Positions 44,007-53,139 of a stretch of 64,000 nt of DNA are shown here, piece after piece. The notes beneath the pieces are model-generated. The model was given only the letters and a program-made list of their open reading frames with translations. It made no database searches and was not told where the DNA came from. The number at the start of each line of letters is the position of its first letter. The stretch's first letter is position 1. Source of the DNA: JANQGH01 sp039177555 (GTDB lineage: Bacteria; Pseudomonadota; Alphaproteobacteria; DSM-16000; Inquilinaceae); assembly GCA_039177555.1 (NCBI GenBank), contig JBCDFV010000009.1, positions 1 to 64,000 on the forward strand. Direction: 5' to 3'. The position numbers were made by a program, and so were the translations under genes.

Positions 44007-44768
44007 ATGGCTGGACCGAGAGCTTTGACGACAGTGGCAAAGACGGCCGGATCGAACCCCTATACCGACGACGAGGTCGCGGACTTTTACAGTGGCCTCG
44101 ATTACGCCGGCACCTATCATCTGGCGGTCCGGGATCTGCCGGACATCATCGCGCGGCAAGTGACCGGTCGTTCCGCGCTCGACTTCGCCTGCGGTGCCGG
44201 ACGATCGACGCGCCTTTTGACCTCGCTCGGGTTCGAAGCCGTCGGGGTCGATATGTCTCGGCACATGCTGGCCCATGCGAGGCGGAAAGACCCGGCCGGG
44301 CACTACGCGCTGATCCCCGATGGCGATCTTTCAAGCTTGGCGGACAAGGCGTTTGACTTGGTGCACAGTGCCTTCCCGCTCGGCAACGCGACCAGTAGAG
44401 AGCGGATTCAGGCGATACTGGCGCAGTTCAGACGTGTTATGGCGCCCGGCGGACGGGTCATCGTCATCGAAGCCACGGAGGCTCTCTACCGCCATGAATG
44501 GCTGTCCTTTTCCACCGCCGCCTATTCGGAGAACGCGCGCGCAACCAGTGGCGATCCGGTCCGGATCGCCTTTCGCGAACGGATGGACCAACCTGTGGTC
44601 GACGTGCTGTGGACCGACGAGGACTACCGACGGAGTTTCAAGGCCGCCGGCCTAACCTTGCTCGAAACCCATCTGCCTTTGGCCGATGAAGGCGATCCGC
44701 TGCCCTGGGTCAGCGAACGCGAGATCGCGCCCTGGGTGATCTATGTCCTGACCCCAGCCGACGATTAG
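44007..44768 (+). CDS. Class I SAM-dependent methyltransferase
   Basis: A 253-residue Rossmann-fold methyltransferase. Motif I is ALDFACGAGRSTRLL, followed by AVGVDMSRHML (acidic ribose binder) and DLVHSAFPLGNAT with APGGRVIVIEAT downstream, the usual Methyltransf_11/25 order. The target is unknown. The ATG at 44007 is preferred. A TTG at 43947 would add 20 residues. It is convergent with the trans-sulfuration enzyme gene. A 14-bp tandem duplication spans its stop codon. Confidence 0.82.
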   Translation: MAGPRALTTVAKTAGSNPYTDDEVADFYSGLDYAGTYHLAVRDLPDIIARQVTGRSALDFACGAGRSTRLLTSLGFEAVGVDMSRHMLAHARRKDPAGHYALIPDGDLSSLADKAFDLVHSAFPLGNATSRERIQAILAQFRRVMAPGGRVIVIEATEALYRHEWLSFSTAAYSENARATSGDPVRIAFRERMDQPVVDVLWTDEDYRRSFKAAGLTLLETHLPLADEGDPLPWVSEREIAPWVIYVLTPADD

Positions 44769-44782
44769 CAGCCGACGATTAG
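44755..44782. repeat. 14-bp tandem duplication at methyltransferase stop
   Basis: CAGCCGACGATTAG occurs at 44755-44768 and again immediately at 44769-44782. The first copy contains the gene's TAG stop. It is most simply a recent slippage duplication with no effect on the protein. Confidence 0.9.
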
Positions 44783-44827
44783 CGTGGCCGGGGGCATGGC
44801 ATCGGCGAACCCCGCATTCCGAACCGA

Positions 44828-45970
44828 TCAAGCCAAACCTTGCTCAAGATCCTCGATCAGGTCTCCGACCTCTTCCAGGCCGATCGACAAGCGCAGCAGG
44901 TCGTCGGGCGTGTCGCTGTCGTCGCCCTCGATCGTGGCCCGGTGTTCGATCAGGCTTTCGACGCCACCAAGCGAGGTGGCGCGGATGAACAGCTGACAGC
45001 GTTTCGCCAGGTTCAAGGCCGCCTCGCCGCCGCCCGCCACGCGCAATGACAACATGCCGCCGAACCCGCCGGTCATCTGGCGGGCCGCGATGTCGTGGCC
45101 GGGAAAGCTCTCCAGGCCCGGATAGCAGACTTGGGCGATCTTGGGATGGGTTTCAAAATGGCGCGCAATTGCCATCGCCGACTGGCTGGACTGGCGCACG
45201 CGGACGAACAGGGTGCGCATACCCCGCAGCAACAGCCAGGCCTCGAACGGGCCGAGAATGGCGCCCGCGAGATAGCGCAACTGGCCGATGCGCTGCCACA
45301 GATCGTCCTCACGCGCGGTGACGATGGCCCCGGCGACAACATCGGAATGGCCGTTCAGGTATTTCGTTGCGGAATGCACGACCAGATCGGCGCCATGTTC
45401 GATCGGCCTTGTTATCACGGGCGAGGCAGCCGTGTTGTCGACGGCGAGCGCGGCCCCTGCGGCATGCGCAATGTCGGCCGCAGCGCGGATGTCGGTGACC
45501 GACCAGAGGGGGTTGGCCGGCGTCTCAATGTAGACAAGGCGGGTGACACCCTTCCGAACAGCCGCCGCCAGGGCGGCGCTGTCGGTGGTATCGGCAAATT
45601 CGACGTCCAGCCCCCAACGCACGGCCCATTCCCGTAGCCATTTCGGGGTGCCGAAATACATCGTCTCGGACACGACCACGTGATCGCCCGGCGCCAACGC
45701 CTGGAAGACCGCACATGTGGCCGCCATGCCCGAGGCAAAAAGCTTGGCGCCGGCGCCGCCCTCCAGTTTGCTTAGCAGGGCTTCAGCGACCGTATAGGTC
45801 GGGTTGTCGTCCCGGCTGTAGCCGCCCTGCCCGATACGCTCATAGTTTTCGTCGCGGGCGAAGGTCGATGAGGGATGGATCGGCGGCGTTATCGCCCCGG
45901 TGTCGGCGCACAGAAAGCCATTGCCGCGCGCGGCCAGGGTTTCCGGTTTTTGATCGTTCTGACGGGTCAT
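44828..45970 (-). CDS. Cys/Met metabolism PLP enzyme (cystathionine gamma-synthase/lyase-like)
   Basis: A 380-residue trans-sulfuration-family enzyme. Typical sequence includes TGAITPPIHPSSTFARD, YSRDDNPTYTVAEALLSKLE, FASGMAATCAVFQAL, LAVDNTAASPVITRPIEHGA and the PLP-lysine motif SATKYLNGHSDVVAG. The ligand region SLGGVESLIEHRATIEG is present. It could be a cystathionine gamma-lyase/synthase or methionine gamma-lyase. The ATG at 45970 starts at the conserved region. Upstream in-frame residues to 46102 look non-coding. Confidence 0.9.
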   Translation of the reverse strand: MTRQNDQKPETLAARGNGFLCADTGAITPPIHPSSTFARDENYERIGQGGYSRDDNPTYTVAEALLSKLEGGAGAKLFASGMAATCAVFQALAPGDHVVVSETMYFGTPKWLREWAVRWGLDVEFADTTDSAALAAAVRKGVTRLVYIETPANPLWSVTDIRAAADIAHAAGAALAVDNTAASPVITRPIEHGADLVVHSATKYLNGHSDVVAGAIVTAREDDLWQRIGQLRYLAGAILGPFEAWLLLRGMRTLFVRVRQSSQSAMAIARHFETHPKIAQVCYPGLESFPGHDIAARQMTGGFGGMLSLRVAGGGEAALNLAKRCQLFIRATSLGGVESLIEHRATIEGDDSDTPDDLLRLSIGLEEVGDLIEDLEQGLA

Positions 45971-46177
45971 AGGGCGACGGTTTGGCGGAGAATGAACCGG
46001 GGGTGTAGCAACCGCCTGGACGTCGGGCAACCATGTGCCGGTCGCGGCCGTCAATGGCCGGTTGCGTTGTCCCCGCCATGGCTGCCTTGTCGGCGGCCGC
46101 ATGGTGCCGGACCGGTTGGCATGCTAGATTTCGGCACGCTTGTTCACCATCGGAAGATTGGATTGGGATTAGCAACG

Positions 46178-46828
46178 ATGGACCCCTGGCCCGCCCACTT
46201 CGCTATCTCCGGCGACTTCGTTTCCATCGAGCCCTTGTCGATGGCGCACCACGACGATCTGGTCGAGGCCGCCTCAGATGGCGATCTGCACCACCTCTGG
46301 TACACCTCCGTGCCCGCGCCTGAGGGCGTGAAGGCGGAGATCAAACGACGCCTGGGGCTGCACGAAAAGGGCACCATGCTGCCCTTTGCGATCATCGACA
46401 AACGGTCGGGCCGCGCCGTCGGCATGACCACCTATATGAACGCCGATGCGGCCAACCGCCGGCTGGAGATCGGCTCGACCTGGTACGCGAAATCCGCTCA
46501 GCGCACGCCGCTGAACACCGAATGCAAGCTGCTGCTGCTGGGCCACGCATTTGAGGTGTTGGGCTGTATCGCGGTGGAGTTTCGGACCCACTTCATGAAC
46601 CATCAAAGCCGGCGCGCCATCGAACGGCTGGGCGCCAAGCTGGACGGCATCTTGCGCAGCCACACGATACTGCCCAATGGCACCATCCGGGACACGGCGG
46701 TCTATTCCATCACCGCCCCGGAATGGCCGATGGTGAAGATTAACCTCGAATGGCTGTTGATGAAGCCGCGCGACGAAAACACACACGCGCGTCAGCCTTG
46801 GCAGCACTCGGGCGGCTCGCTGTCATGA
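46178..46828 (+). CDS. GNAT-family N-acetyltransferase (RimJ/RimL-like)
   Basis: A 216-residue acetyltransferase. The Ac-CoA-binding region resembles RimJ/RimL proteins: PFAIIDKRSGRAVGMTTYMN, RRLEIGSTWYAKSAQRT, NTECKLLLLGHAFEVLGCIA and FMNHQSRRAIERLGAKLDG. It probably acetylates a protein N-terminus or a small amine. The ATG at 46178 was chosen. The frame is open further upstream, without family similarity, across the divergent promoter region. Monocistronic. Confidence 0.85.
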   Translation: MDPWPAHFAISGDFVSIEPLSMAHHDDLVEAASDGDLHHLWYTSVPAPEGVKAEIKRRLGLHEKGTMLPFAIIDKRSGRAVGMTTYMNADAANRRLEIGSTWYAKSAQRTPLNTECKLLLLGHAFEVLGCIAVEFRTHFMNHQSRRAIERLGAKLDGILRSHTILPNGTIRDTAVYSITAPEWPMVKINLEWLLMKPRDENTHARQPWQHSGGSLS

Positions 46829-46888
46829 ACCTGTCGCATGGATGATCTATAGTGGATCTTGAATGCTGAGGATCCTGGAGCTGCCAAA

Positions 46889-47074
46889 GTGAACAAGGAC
46901 GCCGAAGTTCAGGGCATCGAGGCGGAAATCTCGTTCCTCCAGGAGGAGATCGATCGCCGACACCAGCGGGTCGACGACGATGTCGAGCGACAGCACAATC
47001 TCGCGAAGATCGACGAGTTGAGAGCCAAGCGAGACGACCTGGATCGTCGTCTGCGGAGACTTCGAGCGGGCTAG
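46889..47074 (+). CDS. Small coiled-coil protein, unknown function
   Basis: A 61-residue highly charged protein with heptad-like spacing (GIEAEISFLQEEIDRRHQRV, then IDELRAKRDDLDRRL), predicted to form one long coiled coil. The GTG at 46889 has CTGGAG 8 nt upstream. A TTG at 46859 would add ten residues. It ends 20 nt before the 3' end of the convergent kinase/TolB gene. No family recognised. It could be a small adaptor or a chance frame, but its strong Glu/Arg/Asp periodicity favours a real protein. Confidence 0.55.
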   Translation: MNKDAEVQGIEAEISFLQEEIDRRHQRVDDDVERQHNLAKIDELRAKRDDLDRRLRRLRAG

Positions 47075-47094
47075 ATCACGACGGTGGCGAACGG

Positions 47095-49602
47095 TTAGTC
47101 GGGTAGCCCGGCGCTCCTGAGATCATTGAAGAAGCGGTCCGAGTAGCGCCGATCCATAAAACCAAAGATCCGCGATATCTTGGAAACCGTCATGTCCGGT
47201 CGAATTCCGAGACCGGATTCGATGGCTTGGTGCGCCTCTTCGGTCTGGTCTTGGCGGATCAGAATGGCGCCAAGCACAAAGCTTCCGTAAGGACCGATGG
47301 CTCTTCCTTCAAGCGATTGCCGCACACAGGCCTCCGCAGCCGCGAGGTCGTCGAGGGCATATAAGATAAACGCCTTGACCAGAAACTTTGCCTTCAGATA
47401 GGGCGTCGCCAAACTCAGCTTGATCGCGCGGTCGACCTCGATCAAGGCCTCACGCGCATTTCCAACAGCCAGCAGCGTCTGGGCGAGTATGAGGTGAGCA
47501 TTGGAAGAGCTGGGATTGAGGCGCGCGGCAATCTTGGCCTCCGTGTACGCCTGGTCCTTGCGTCCGTACAGCAGATAACAGCGCGCCAACATTGCTCGGG
47601 CAAAGCTGTTCTGATCATCCAGCTTAACGGCGCGTTCGGCGTGATAGAGCGCCTTCTTGGCTGATTCAGCGTAATCGACGTCGTAGAAGATCCGCTTTCT
47701 GAGTTCGAGCAGCGCCATTCCGGCATGGGCATGCGAGTAACCCGGCGACAGATGCAGCGTACTGTCCAGGATCTCGGTCGCCGCTTCATTGTCATCGTCA
47801 GTGAACTTCATCAGGTGCCACATCGCCTTTTGCACCCGGTCCCAAACGCTGACCTCGCCGCGCTTCAACCGCGCGCGTTCACGAACGTCGAATTTCAGCT
47901 CCCAATCGATGTTGCCGACGACCGCCTCGGCAATGTCCTCCTGGATTTCCAGGGCGTCGTCGGCCTTGCGCTCGAACCGGTCGGCCCAGAGTTGATGGCC
48001 CGTTGAGGTATCGGCCAGTTGCGCAGTCACGCGGACCGTGTCATTGCGTCTGCGAACGTTGCCTTCGACCAGATAGTTGGCACCAAAATGGCGTGCAACA
48101 TCCTCGGGGCTCAGCGCCTTGCCGCGCGCCGAAAGGGTGGATCTGGGCGATACGACCGCTAACCAGTCGATTTGGGACAGGTCGGTGACGATCTCCTGGG
48201 TGAAGCCATCCGCCCAACGATCGTCGCCCGCGTCGCGGGCCTCGAACGGCATCACCACGACGACGGGCTTTTGCGGCGTCGGCAGTTGCGCCACCAGATG
48301 ATCCATCAGGCGATCCTTCTCCGGTGGTGGCAGGTTGGGCGCGCCCGATGGCTGTGCCACGACATCCGTCCGAACCGTTGGCCGATCGGTCGCATCGACG
48401 CCGAACGCAGGACCATGCTTGGGCCAATCGAGATGATTGAGTTTCAGGTAATCCTTCAAGCTGGCGGCGGCGTAGATGAACGCCCGCTGGCGCGCCTCCG
48501 TCGAGATCCGCTTGCTGGCGAAGTTGAGACCCGCCGCGACCCGCGCCAACAAACACTGGCTTTCCATGAAGCTGAGCCGATGGCTCTCGTGGCGCTCGAT
48601 CCAGGCCAAAGGCTCTCGCCTTAGCACGCGCACGAATTCCATGGTGCCGACATCGTCGTGCCAAAGCCCGGGCGAGTGCGACTTGTGATGGTAGATGCTC
48701 AGATGGTCGAGTATCGCGTCCCACTGCCGAAGGCTGGCGAATTCCCGATGGGCAATCAGGAACGCAACCTCGAAGTAGGCATGGTCGTAGAATAGAAACT
48801 GCTGGTCCTTGTAGTAGGCCAGGTCGATCAAATAGTAATCGAGATCCGACTGATCCTGCTCCTTGACCAAGACGTTGTAGCCATGCAGATCACCGTGCTG
48901 GCGCCCCTGAACGGAGCGCAGGCGCAGCCTTGCCGGCACTTCGATCACCTCGCGCGCAAAGGCCAGCGGATTGGGGTACCAGAGCCCTTCAAAGCTGAGG
49001 CTCGGCTCCGCGGACGGGAAACGGCAAACCTCCTCAAGGAAGGAAAAGAGGCGCCCATGCTCGGGATCGAGCCGGCGGCCAAGCCAGCCCGCCAAGAGGT
49101 CCTGGGGCATCTGCATGCCGGCCGCCAGGCGGTAGTCCGCGTTCCAGTCCTCAAGCAAATCCCGAGACAGGCGCTGCAGGCTTTCCAACTCGCCGTCATA
49201 GCCGCACTCGGCCCACGGCACGGAGTATTCCAAGCCGCGGCCGACGATGGTCGACAAGATTGCGATCTTGCCGTCCAGATGCTCTGTCTGAAGGATCGTC
49301 GGCAAGTGTTTGATGCCGTATTCGGGCGCGGCCTCCAACGCCTCTCGATGCAGCGCCGCCTCCGTCTTGCCGCGCTGTTCGGGGTCGGCGGCGACATCGA
49401 GCTTCAAGATCGCCTGGCCGCTGAAGCCATCACACGTGATGTCGACCATGAACACTTGGGCACCGGACTTGCCGCCGCCCAGTTGCTGCTTGAGATAGAT
49501 CTCGCCTTCGACCTTCCAGCGCTCATGAACGAGCGCCAGGAGGGGCTCGTACTCCTCCGGCCATTGCAGGTCGTGGTGGGGTCGTATCACGGCAAGTGTC
49601 AT
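47095..49602 (-). CDS. Kinase-fold/TolB-like/TPR fusion protein, unknown role
   Basis: An 835-residue protein with a rare domain order. Residues about 1-390 look like a phosphotransferase fold: a Gly-rich LGGGKSGAQVFMV loop (41-53), Lys67 in AILKLDV, the catalytic-loop motif QHGDLHGYNVLV (235-246) and YYLIDLAYYKD (257-266), where the Asp would bind Mg. A Pro-rich linker follows. Residues about 446-565 match the TolB-like N-terminal domain found in adenylate-cyclase-type and CadC-like proteins (VVVMPFEARDAGDDRWADGF, then HFGANYLVEGNVRRRN). Residues 570-835 are TPR-like helices. The usual partners of TolB-like/TPR segments, a nucleotide cyclase or winged helix, are replaced by the kinase fold. 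No membrane segment. It may be a signalling or conflict-system protein; the domain called ternary-complex-associated domain 9 has a similar kinase-like fold. Confidence 0.8.
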   Translation of the reverse strand: MTLAVIRPHHDLQWPEEYEPLLALVHERWKVEGEIYLKQQLGGGKSGAQVFMVDITCDGFSGQAILKLDVAADPEQRGKTEAALHREALEAAPEYGIKHLPTILQTEHLDGKIAILSTIVGRGLEYSVPWAECGYDGELESLQRLSRDLLEDWNADYRLAAGMQMPQDLLAGWLGRRLDPEHGRLFSFLEEVCRFPSAEPSLSFEGLWYPNPLAFAREVIEVPARLRLRSVQGRQHGDLHGYNVLVKEQDQSDLDYYLIDLAYYKDQQFLFYDHAYFEVAFLIAHREFASLRQWDAILDHLSIYHHKSHSPGLWHDDVGTMEFVRVLRREPLAWIERHESHRLSFMESQCLLARVAAGLNFASKRISTEARQRAFIYAAASLKDYLKLNHLDWPKHGPAFGVDATDRPTVRTDVVAQPSGAPNLPPPEKDRLMDHLVAQLPTPQKPVVVVMPFEARDAGDDRWADGFTQEIVTDLSQIDWLAVVSPRSTLSARGKALSPEDVARHFGANYLVEGNVRRRNDTVRVTAQLADTSTGHQLWADRFERKADDALEIQEDIAEAVVGNIDWELKFDVRERARLKRGEVSVWDRVQKAMWHLMKFTDDDNEAATEILDSTLHLSPGYSHAHAGMALLELRKRIFYDVDYAESAKKALYHAERAVKLDDQNSFARAMLARCYLLYGRKDQAYTEAKIAARLNPSSSNAHLILAQTLLAVGNAREALIEVDRAIKLSLATPYLKAKFLVKAFILYALDDLAAAEACVRQSLEGRAIGPYGSFVLGAILIRQDQTEEAHQAIESGLGIRPDMTVSKISRIFGFMDRRYSDRFFNDLRSAGLPD

Positions 49603-49936
49603 CTGCGCCCAGTCGGAACCTGTTGATCGCGGAAGTATCCGGCCTCAAGGCCATCTCGGTACTTTTTCAACGTATAGAGCCGCGCGCCAAGCCGCTCAAG
49701 GTCGGGGTGCTGCCTGCGTCTTTTCTCAAGCGGTGTAAGATAACGCACGCAAATCAAAGGCAAGAGTGCCTTTCAACGTTCAATGACGGTCTGTCGTACA
49801 GGTGGCAACCTCGCCTCCTGATACGGCCGCCGGTGCCGGAAGGCTCGCAATCGGCCCAAACGCTTCTCATCTTGGAGGCCTAGCCCGGCCGCGCCCCATG
49901 TCGGCCGTTATGTTTCACAGCCAGGGCCAATAGAAC
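49603..49936. other. Intergenic region, no gene recognised
   Basis: 334 nt between the divergent fusion gene and the SnoaL-like gene. A 95-codon plus-strand frame (49596-49883) has no start context or motif and is not supported. Presumably contains promoters for both flanking genes. Confidence 0.45.
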
Positions 49937-50362
49937 ATGCCAGGCCAGCAGATCACCAACGGCTTCGACGGGCCGTTGCAGACCATCTTTCAGGCCTTCA
50001 TGGCCGACTGGGTCTTCGCGGCCGAGAAAAGCGCGCAAGAGATCATGGACACGTACTTCGCGCCGGACTTCGTCGCCGAAATCGACGGGCACCACTTATC
50101 GCGCGCCCAGTTCCAACGCCGGATCGACCGCATGCGCAAAGACGCCTCGGTCGAAACCCAGGAGTTCATCGAGATGATGGAAACGGGCGACAAGCTGTTC
50201 AGCATGCACACGACGCGCGGCCTGTCGCTGGCATCGGGTCACCCCTTCGAAACGCGCGCCATCGCGCTCTTCGTCTTTGAAGGCGGGAAGATCAAGAAGG
50301 GCTATCTCAACAGCGCCACACTGGGCGATCCAAGCGACGCCGACTTCGCCTCGCGCAGCTAG
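49937..50362 (+). CDS. SnoaL-like/NTF2-fold protein
   Basis: A 141-residue single-domain protein. The cone-shaped NTF2 fold pattern is visible: a first helix region (QTIFQAFMADWVFAAE), a Tyr-Phe-Asp segment (DTYFAPDFVAEIDGHHL), then strands such as KLFSMHTTRGLSLASGHP and AIALFVFEGGKIKKGYLNSA. SnoaL-like proteins are enzymes or ligand binders for small organic molecules. Convergent with the MFS transporter gene. Confidence 0.75.
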   Translation: MPGQQITNGFDGPLQTIFQAFMADWVFAAEKSAQEIMDTYFAPDFVAEIDGHHLSRAQFQRRIDRMRKDASVETQEFIEMMETGDKLFSMHTTRGLSLASGHPFETRAIALFVFEGGKIKKGYLNSATLGDPSDADFASRS

Positions 50363-50451
50363 ATGCCAAGGCGACGACCGCCGCTCGGCGCGGGGCGGGC
50401 TGCCGAGGCGCAGATCGATGCTTGTGGAGTTTTGAGGTGTAGACCTCGCCC

Positions 50452-51780
50452 TTAGTCAATCTCGACCCGGTAGGTCTCGCGCAGGCGCCAGGTGATCACC
50501 AGCATCACCAGCGCCGCGGCGATCAGATAGAAGCTGGGCGCCACATTGCTGCCCGTTGCATGGATCAGCCCGATGGCGATGAGCGGCGTGAAACCACCGA
50601 ACAGGCCCGTGCCGATATTGTAGCCGAGCGCGAAGGCGCTGTAGCGCAGCCGGGTCGGCAAATGCTCGGCGGTCGCGGCGTTGGAGGGCCCCATGAAGCA
50701 GCCGGCCGGGATGACGAAGATGAGCGCGGCGATCAGCGTCGGAACGAACGCGCCGCTGGCCAGCATAGTGAACAGCGGATAGCCGAATATGGCGAAGAAC
50801 AGGCAGGCGAAGATCAGAACCGGCCGGCGACCGACCCGGTCGGAGATCCAGCCCGGGATGGGGATGAAGACGACGTTGAACAGGGCCGCCGCCGTGGTGA
50901 TGGTCAGCGCCGTGGCATGGTCCATGCCGACATCGCTTTGCAGGAAGGTCGCGACGAAGGCGATGACCAGATAGTAGGTCAGCGCGTTGAAGCCCGACAT
51001 GGCGAAGGTGAGCGCGATGCCGCGCGGCTGCTGACGCACTGCCTCGATTAGCGGCCGTTTGGCTAAATCACCCCGCTCCTTCAGGCGGCGGAACGGCGGC
51101 GTTTCGCGCACCCAAAGCCGGATCGCCAAGGCGGCGAAGCAGACCAGCGCGCCGGCATAGAACGGAATGCGCCAACCCCAGTCCTGCATCGCCTCGGCCG
51201 GCAGCGTGCCGACCAGCAGCGCGACCAGGCCGGACGCCAGCAAGACGCCGATGCCGGACATCACGTTGCCCAGGCTGGTCATCATCGCCCGCTGGCCCGG
51301 TCTGGCGGTTTCGAACAGCATGATGAAGGTGCCGGTGAACTCACCGCCCAGCGACAGGCCCGACAGCACGCGGGCAAGAACGAACAGGATCGGTGCCGCG
51401 ATGCCCACCGCGTCATAGCTTGGCAGCGAGCCCTCGATCAGCTTGGCGATGGCCATCACCAGGGCCGAGATCACCAGCGTCGCCTTGCGCCCAACCCGAT
51501 CGCCGAGGCCGCCAAAGACGATCGCGCCCAGGGGCCGGGCCAGATAGGCGGCCGCGAAGATGCCGAGCGTGGCAAACAGGCTGGTCAGCGGATCGCCGGT
51601 GGGGAAGAACACCTTGGCCAGGATCGGGGCCAAGGCCAGATAGATCATGAAGTCGAACCATTCGACGACCTCGCCCACCGAACTCAGCACGATACTGGCC
51701 CTGCGGCGTTCGGGACGGGCGGGGCGCTCGGCGTCCAATGGCTTGCCCGAGGGGCTGTCCACAGTCACTATCCTCGGCAC
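50452..51780 (-). CDS. MFS transporter, metabolite:H+ symporter (MHS) family
   Basis: A 442-residue 12-helix inner-membrane transporter. MHS landmarks: SSVGEVVEWFDFMIYLALAP at helix 1, GGLGDRVGRKATLV in the first loop, LARVLSGLSLGGEFTGTF and the second-half GWISDRVGRRPVLIF. MHS members import proline/betaine, citrate, alpha-ketoglutarate or shikimate with protons. The start is GTG at 51780. A later GTG is also possible. The substrate is not indicated by neighbours. Confidence 0.9.
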   Translation of the reverse strand: MPRIVTVDSPSGKPLDAERPARPERRRASIVLSSVGEVVEWFDFMIYLALAPILAKVFFPTGDPLTSLFATLGIFAAAYLARPLGAIVFGGLGDRVGRKATLVISALVMAIAKLIEGSLPSYDAVGIAAPILFVLARVLSGLSLGGEFTGTFIMLFETARPGQRAMMTSLGNVMSGIGVLLASGLVALLVGTLPAEAMQDWGWRIPFYAGALVCFAALAIRLWVRETPPFRRLKERGDLAKRPLIEAVRQQPRGIALTFAMSGFNALTYYLVIAFVATFLQSDVGMDHATALTITTAAALFNVVFIPIPGWISDRVGRRPVLIFACLFFAIFGYPLFTMLASGAFVPTLIAALIFVIPAGCFMGPSNAATAEHLPTRLRYSAFALGYNIGTGLFGGFTPLIAIGLIHATGSNVAPSFYLIAAALVMLVITWRLRETYRVEID

Positions 51781-51872
51781 CGAAGGTGGCTGATCGGCCT
51801 GTCGCGACGCTCAGACCGGGCGGTACACCGTCAATCGCAAAATCTGTCTACACGTTGGGGGCCGGGCTGGGC

Positions 51873-52703
51873 ATGAAAAACGGGGCAAGGGTCAAGGCCG
51901 GCCGTACGCTCACAGGCGGAACCGTCGCGTTCGCGACCTTTCTGGCGGCGAGCGTCGCTTGGGGCACGGCGATGGCCGAGGAAACCGATCGCTTCCTCGA
52001 TGTCAGGCTGGGCATCGGGGCCGCGTTTTCGGAGGACGCCGCCTTCAGCGACGAAAACTGTGCCTCGGTCGATCCGGCCGCCTATTTCGGCTGCGGCATC
52101 GGCTCCGACGGTCGGCCGTTCGGCGCCTATGGCGATTTCGGCTCATCGGTGCTGATCGACGCCGGGCTTGGGGTCTGGGTGCAAGACTGGCTGCGGGCGG
52201 AGGCGACCGTTAGCTATCGGCCCGATCTCGGCTTCGACGGCGTGGCCAATTTCTCCAACGTGCCGAACAACACCGAACCGGTCCGTTCGGACGTGGAGAG
52301 CCTGTCGGTGATGGCGACCGGCTATGTCTACCCCGCCCCTCTGCTGGCGCTGGATCTAGGGCCCGTCAACCCGTTCGTCAGCGCCGGTCTGGGCGTGGCC
52401 TACAACCACACCAGCCAGATGGATTATGAGTTCCCGACCCTCGGCCCCGGCAGCGCAACAATCACCCAAGGCGGCTCGCACACCGACTTCGCCTGGAGCC
52501 TGGGCGCCGGCCTGGATGTCAACATCGCTGAGGATTGGGTGTTGAGCCTTGCCTATCGGTACAGCGATCTGGGCGAGGTCGTAACCGACCGAGGCGACAT
52601 CCTGGTCATCCGCCCGCCCCGCCAATTCACCATCCCGGTCGGCGAGACCATGGCGCCGCTGCGGCTGCACGAGGTTTTTGTCAGCGTGCGCTACGCGTTC
52701 TGA
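51873..52703 (+). CDS. Outer-membrane beta-barrel protein
   Basis: A 276-residue protein with a signal peptide (GGTVAFATFLAASVAWGTA then MAEE) and alternating aromatic/polar strands typical of an OmpW/Opa-type eight-stranded barrel. Strand examples: FGSSVLIDAGLGVWVQDWLR, RAEATVSYRPDLG and VNPFVSAGLGVAYNHTSQ. It ends with the consensus C-terminal aromatic strand (HEVFVSVRYAF, final Phe), a BAM recognition signal. The ATG at 51873 places the signal peptide correctly. The same frame is open upstream over the MFS start. Divergent from the MFS transporter. Confidence 0.85.
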   Translation: MKNGARVKAGRTLTGGTVAFATFLAASVAWGTAMAEETDRFLDVRLGIGAAFSEDAAFSDENCASVDPAAYFGCGIGSDGRPFGAYGDFGSSVLIDAGLGVWVQDWLRAEATVSYRPDLGFDGVANFSNVPNNTEPVRSDVESLSVMATGYVYPAPLLALDLGPVNPFVSAGLGVAYNHTSQMDYEFPTLGPGSATITQGGSHTDFAWSLGAGLDVNIAEDWVLSLAYRYSDLGEVVTDRGDILVIRPPRQFTIPVGETMAPLRLHEVFVSVRYAF

Positions 52704-52708
52704 ACGCG

Positions 52709-53139
52709 CTAGGCGCCAAGGAAACCGTTGATCTGGACGTTGATTGCCAAGCCGGCGGATCGGTAGGCCAGCGCCCAGTCGCTCAGGTGATAGGACGGGT
52801 GCGAGCGCGCCGTTAGGCGACGTACGTCGATGATTTCCCCCGCCTCAAGGTCGCCGATCGCCAGGCTGAGCGCGCGCGGGGTGATCGTCGGCAAAGTCCG
52901 GCGAAACTCCGTGAAGCTCGTGCCGCCCGGTCGGGCGACGCAGATGCAAGGCATCGACCACTTTTTCAGGATGATGTCGCGCTCCGGCGGCCTTACCTGC
53001 CCCAACAATGCCCGGCATTCGGCGCTGACGATCCTGCCATAGTCGGTCAGCGCATATTCGGGCCGCAGCGGATGTCCGTAGCCCGTGTCGCGCACCATGA
53101 TCCCAAGCGCCTCCAGACGCGTCAGCGTGCGGCTGAACG
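52709..53139 (-). pseudogene. 5'-truncated HxlR-like double winged-helix regulator
   Basis: The frame from about 53139 to the TAG at 52709 reads AFSRTLTRLEALGIMVRDTG and HPLRPEYALTDYGR, the C-terminal half of one HxlR-type winged helix. It then has a second unit: ILKKWSMPCICVA, FTEFRRTLPTITPRALSLA, GDLEAGEIIDVRR and HPSYHLSDWA. Thus it is a tandem HxlR-like repressor whose first domain lost its N-terminus. Homology stops at about 53139, where a VOC-family remnant begins in the opposite orientation. An ATG at 53098 could still give a 129-residue protein. Confidence 0.65.
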
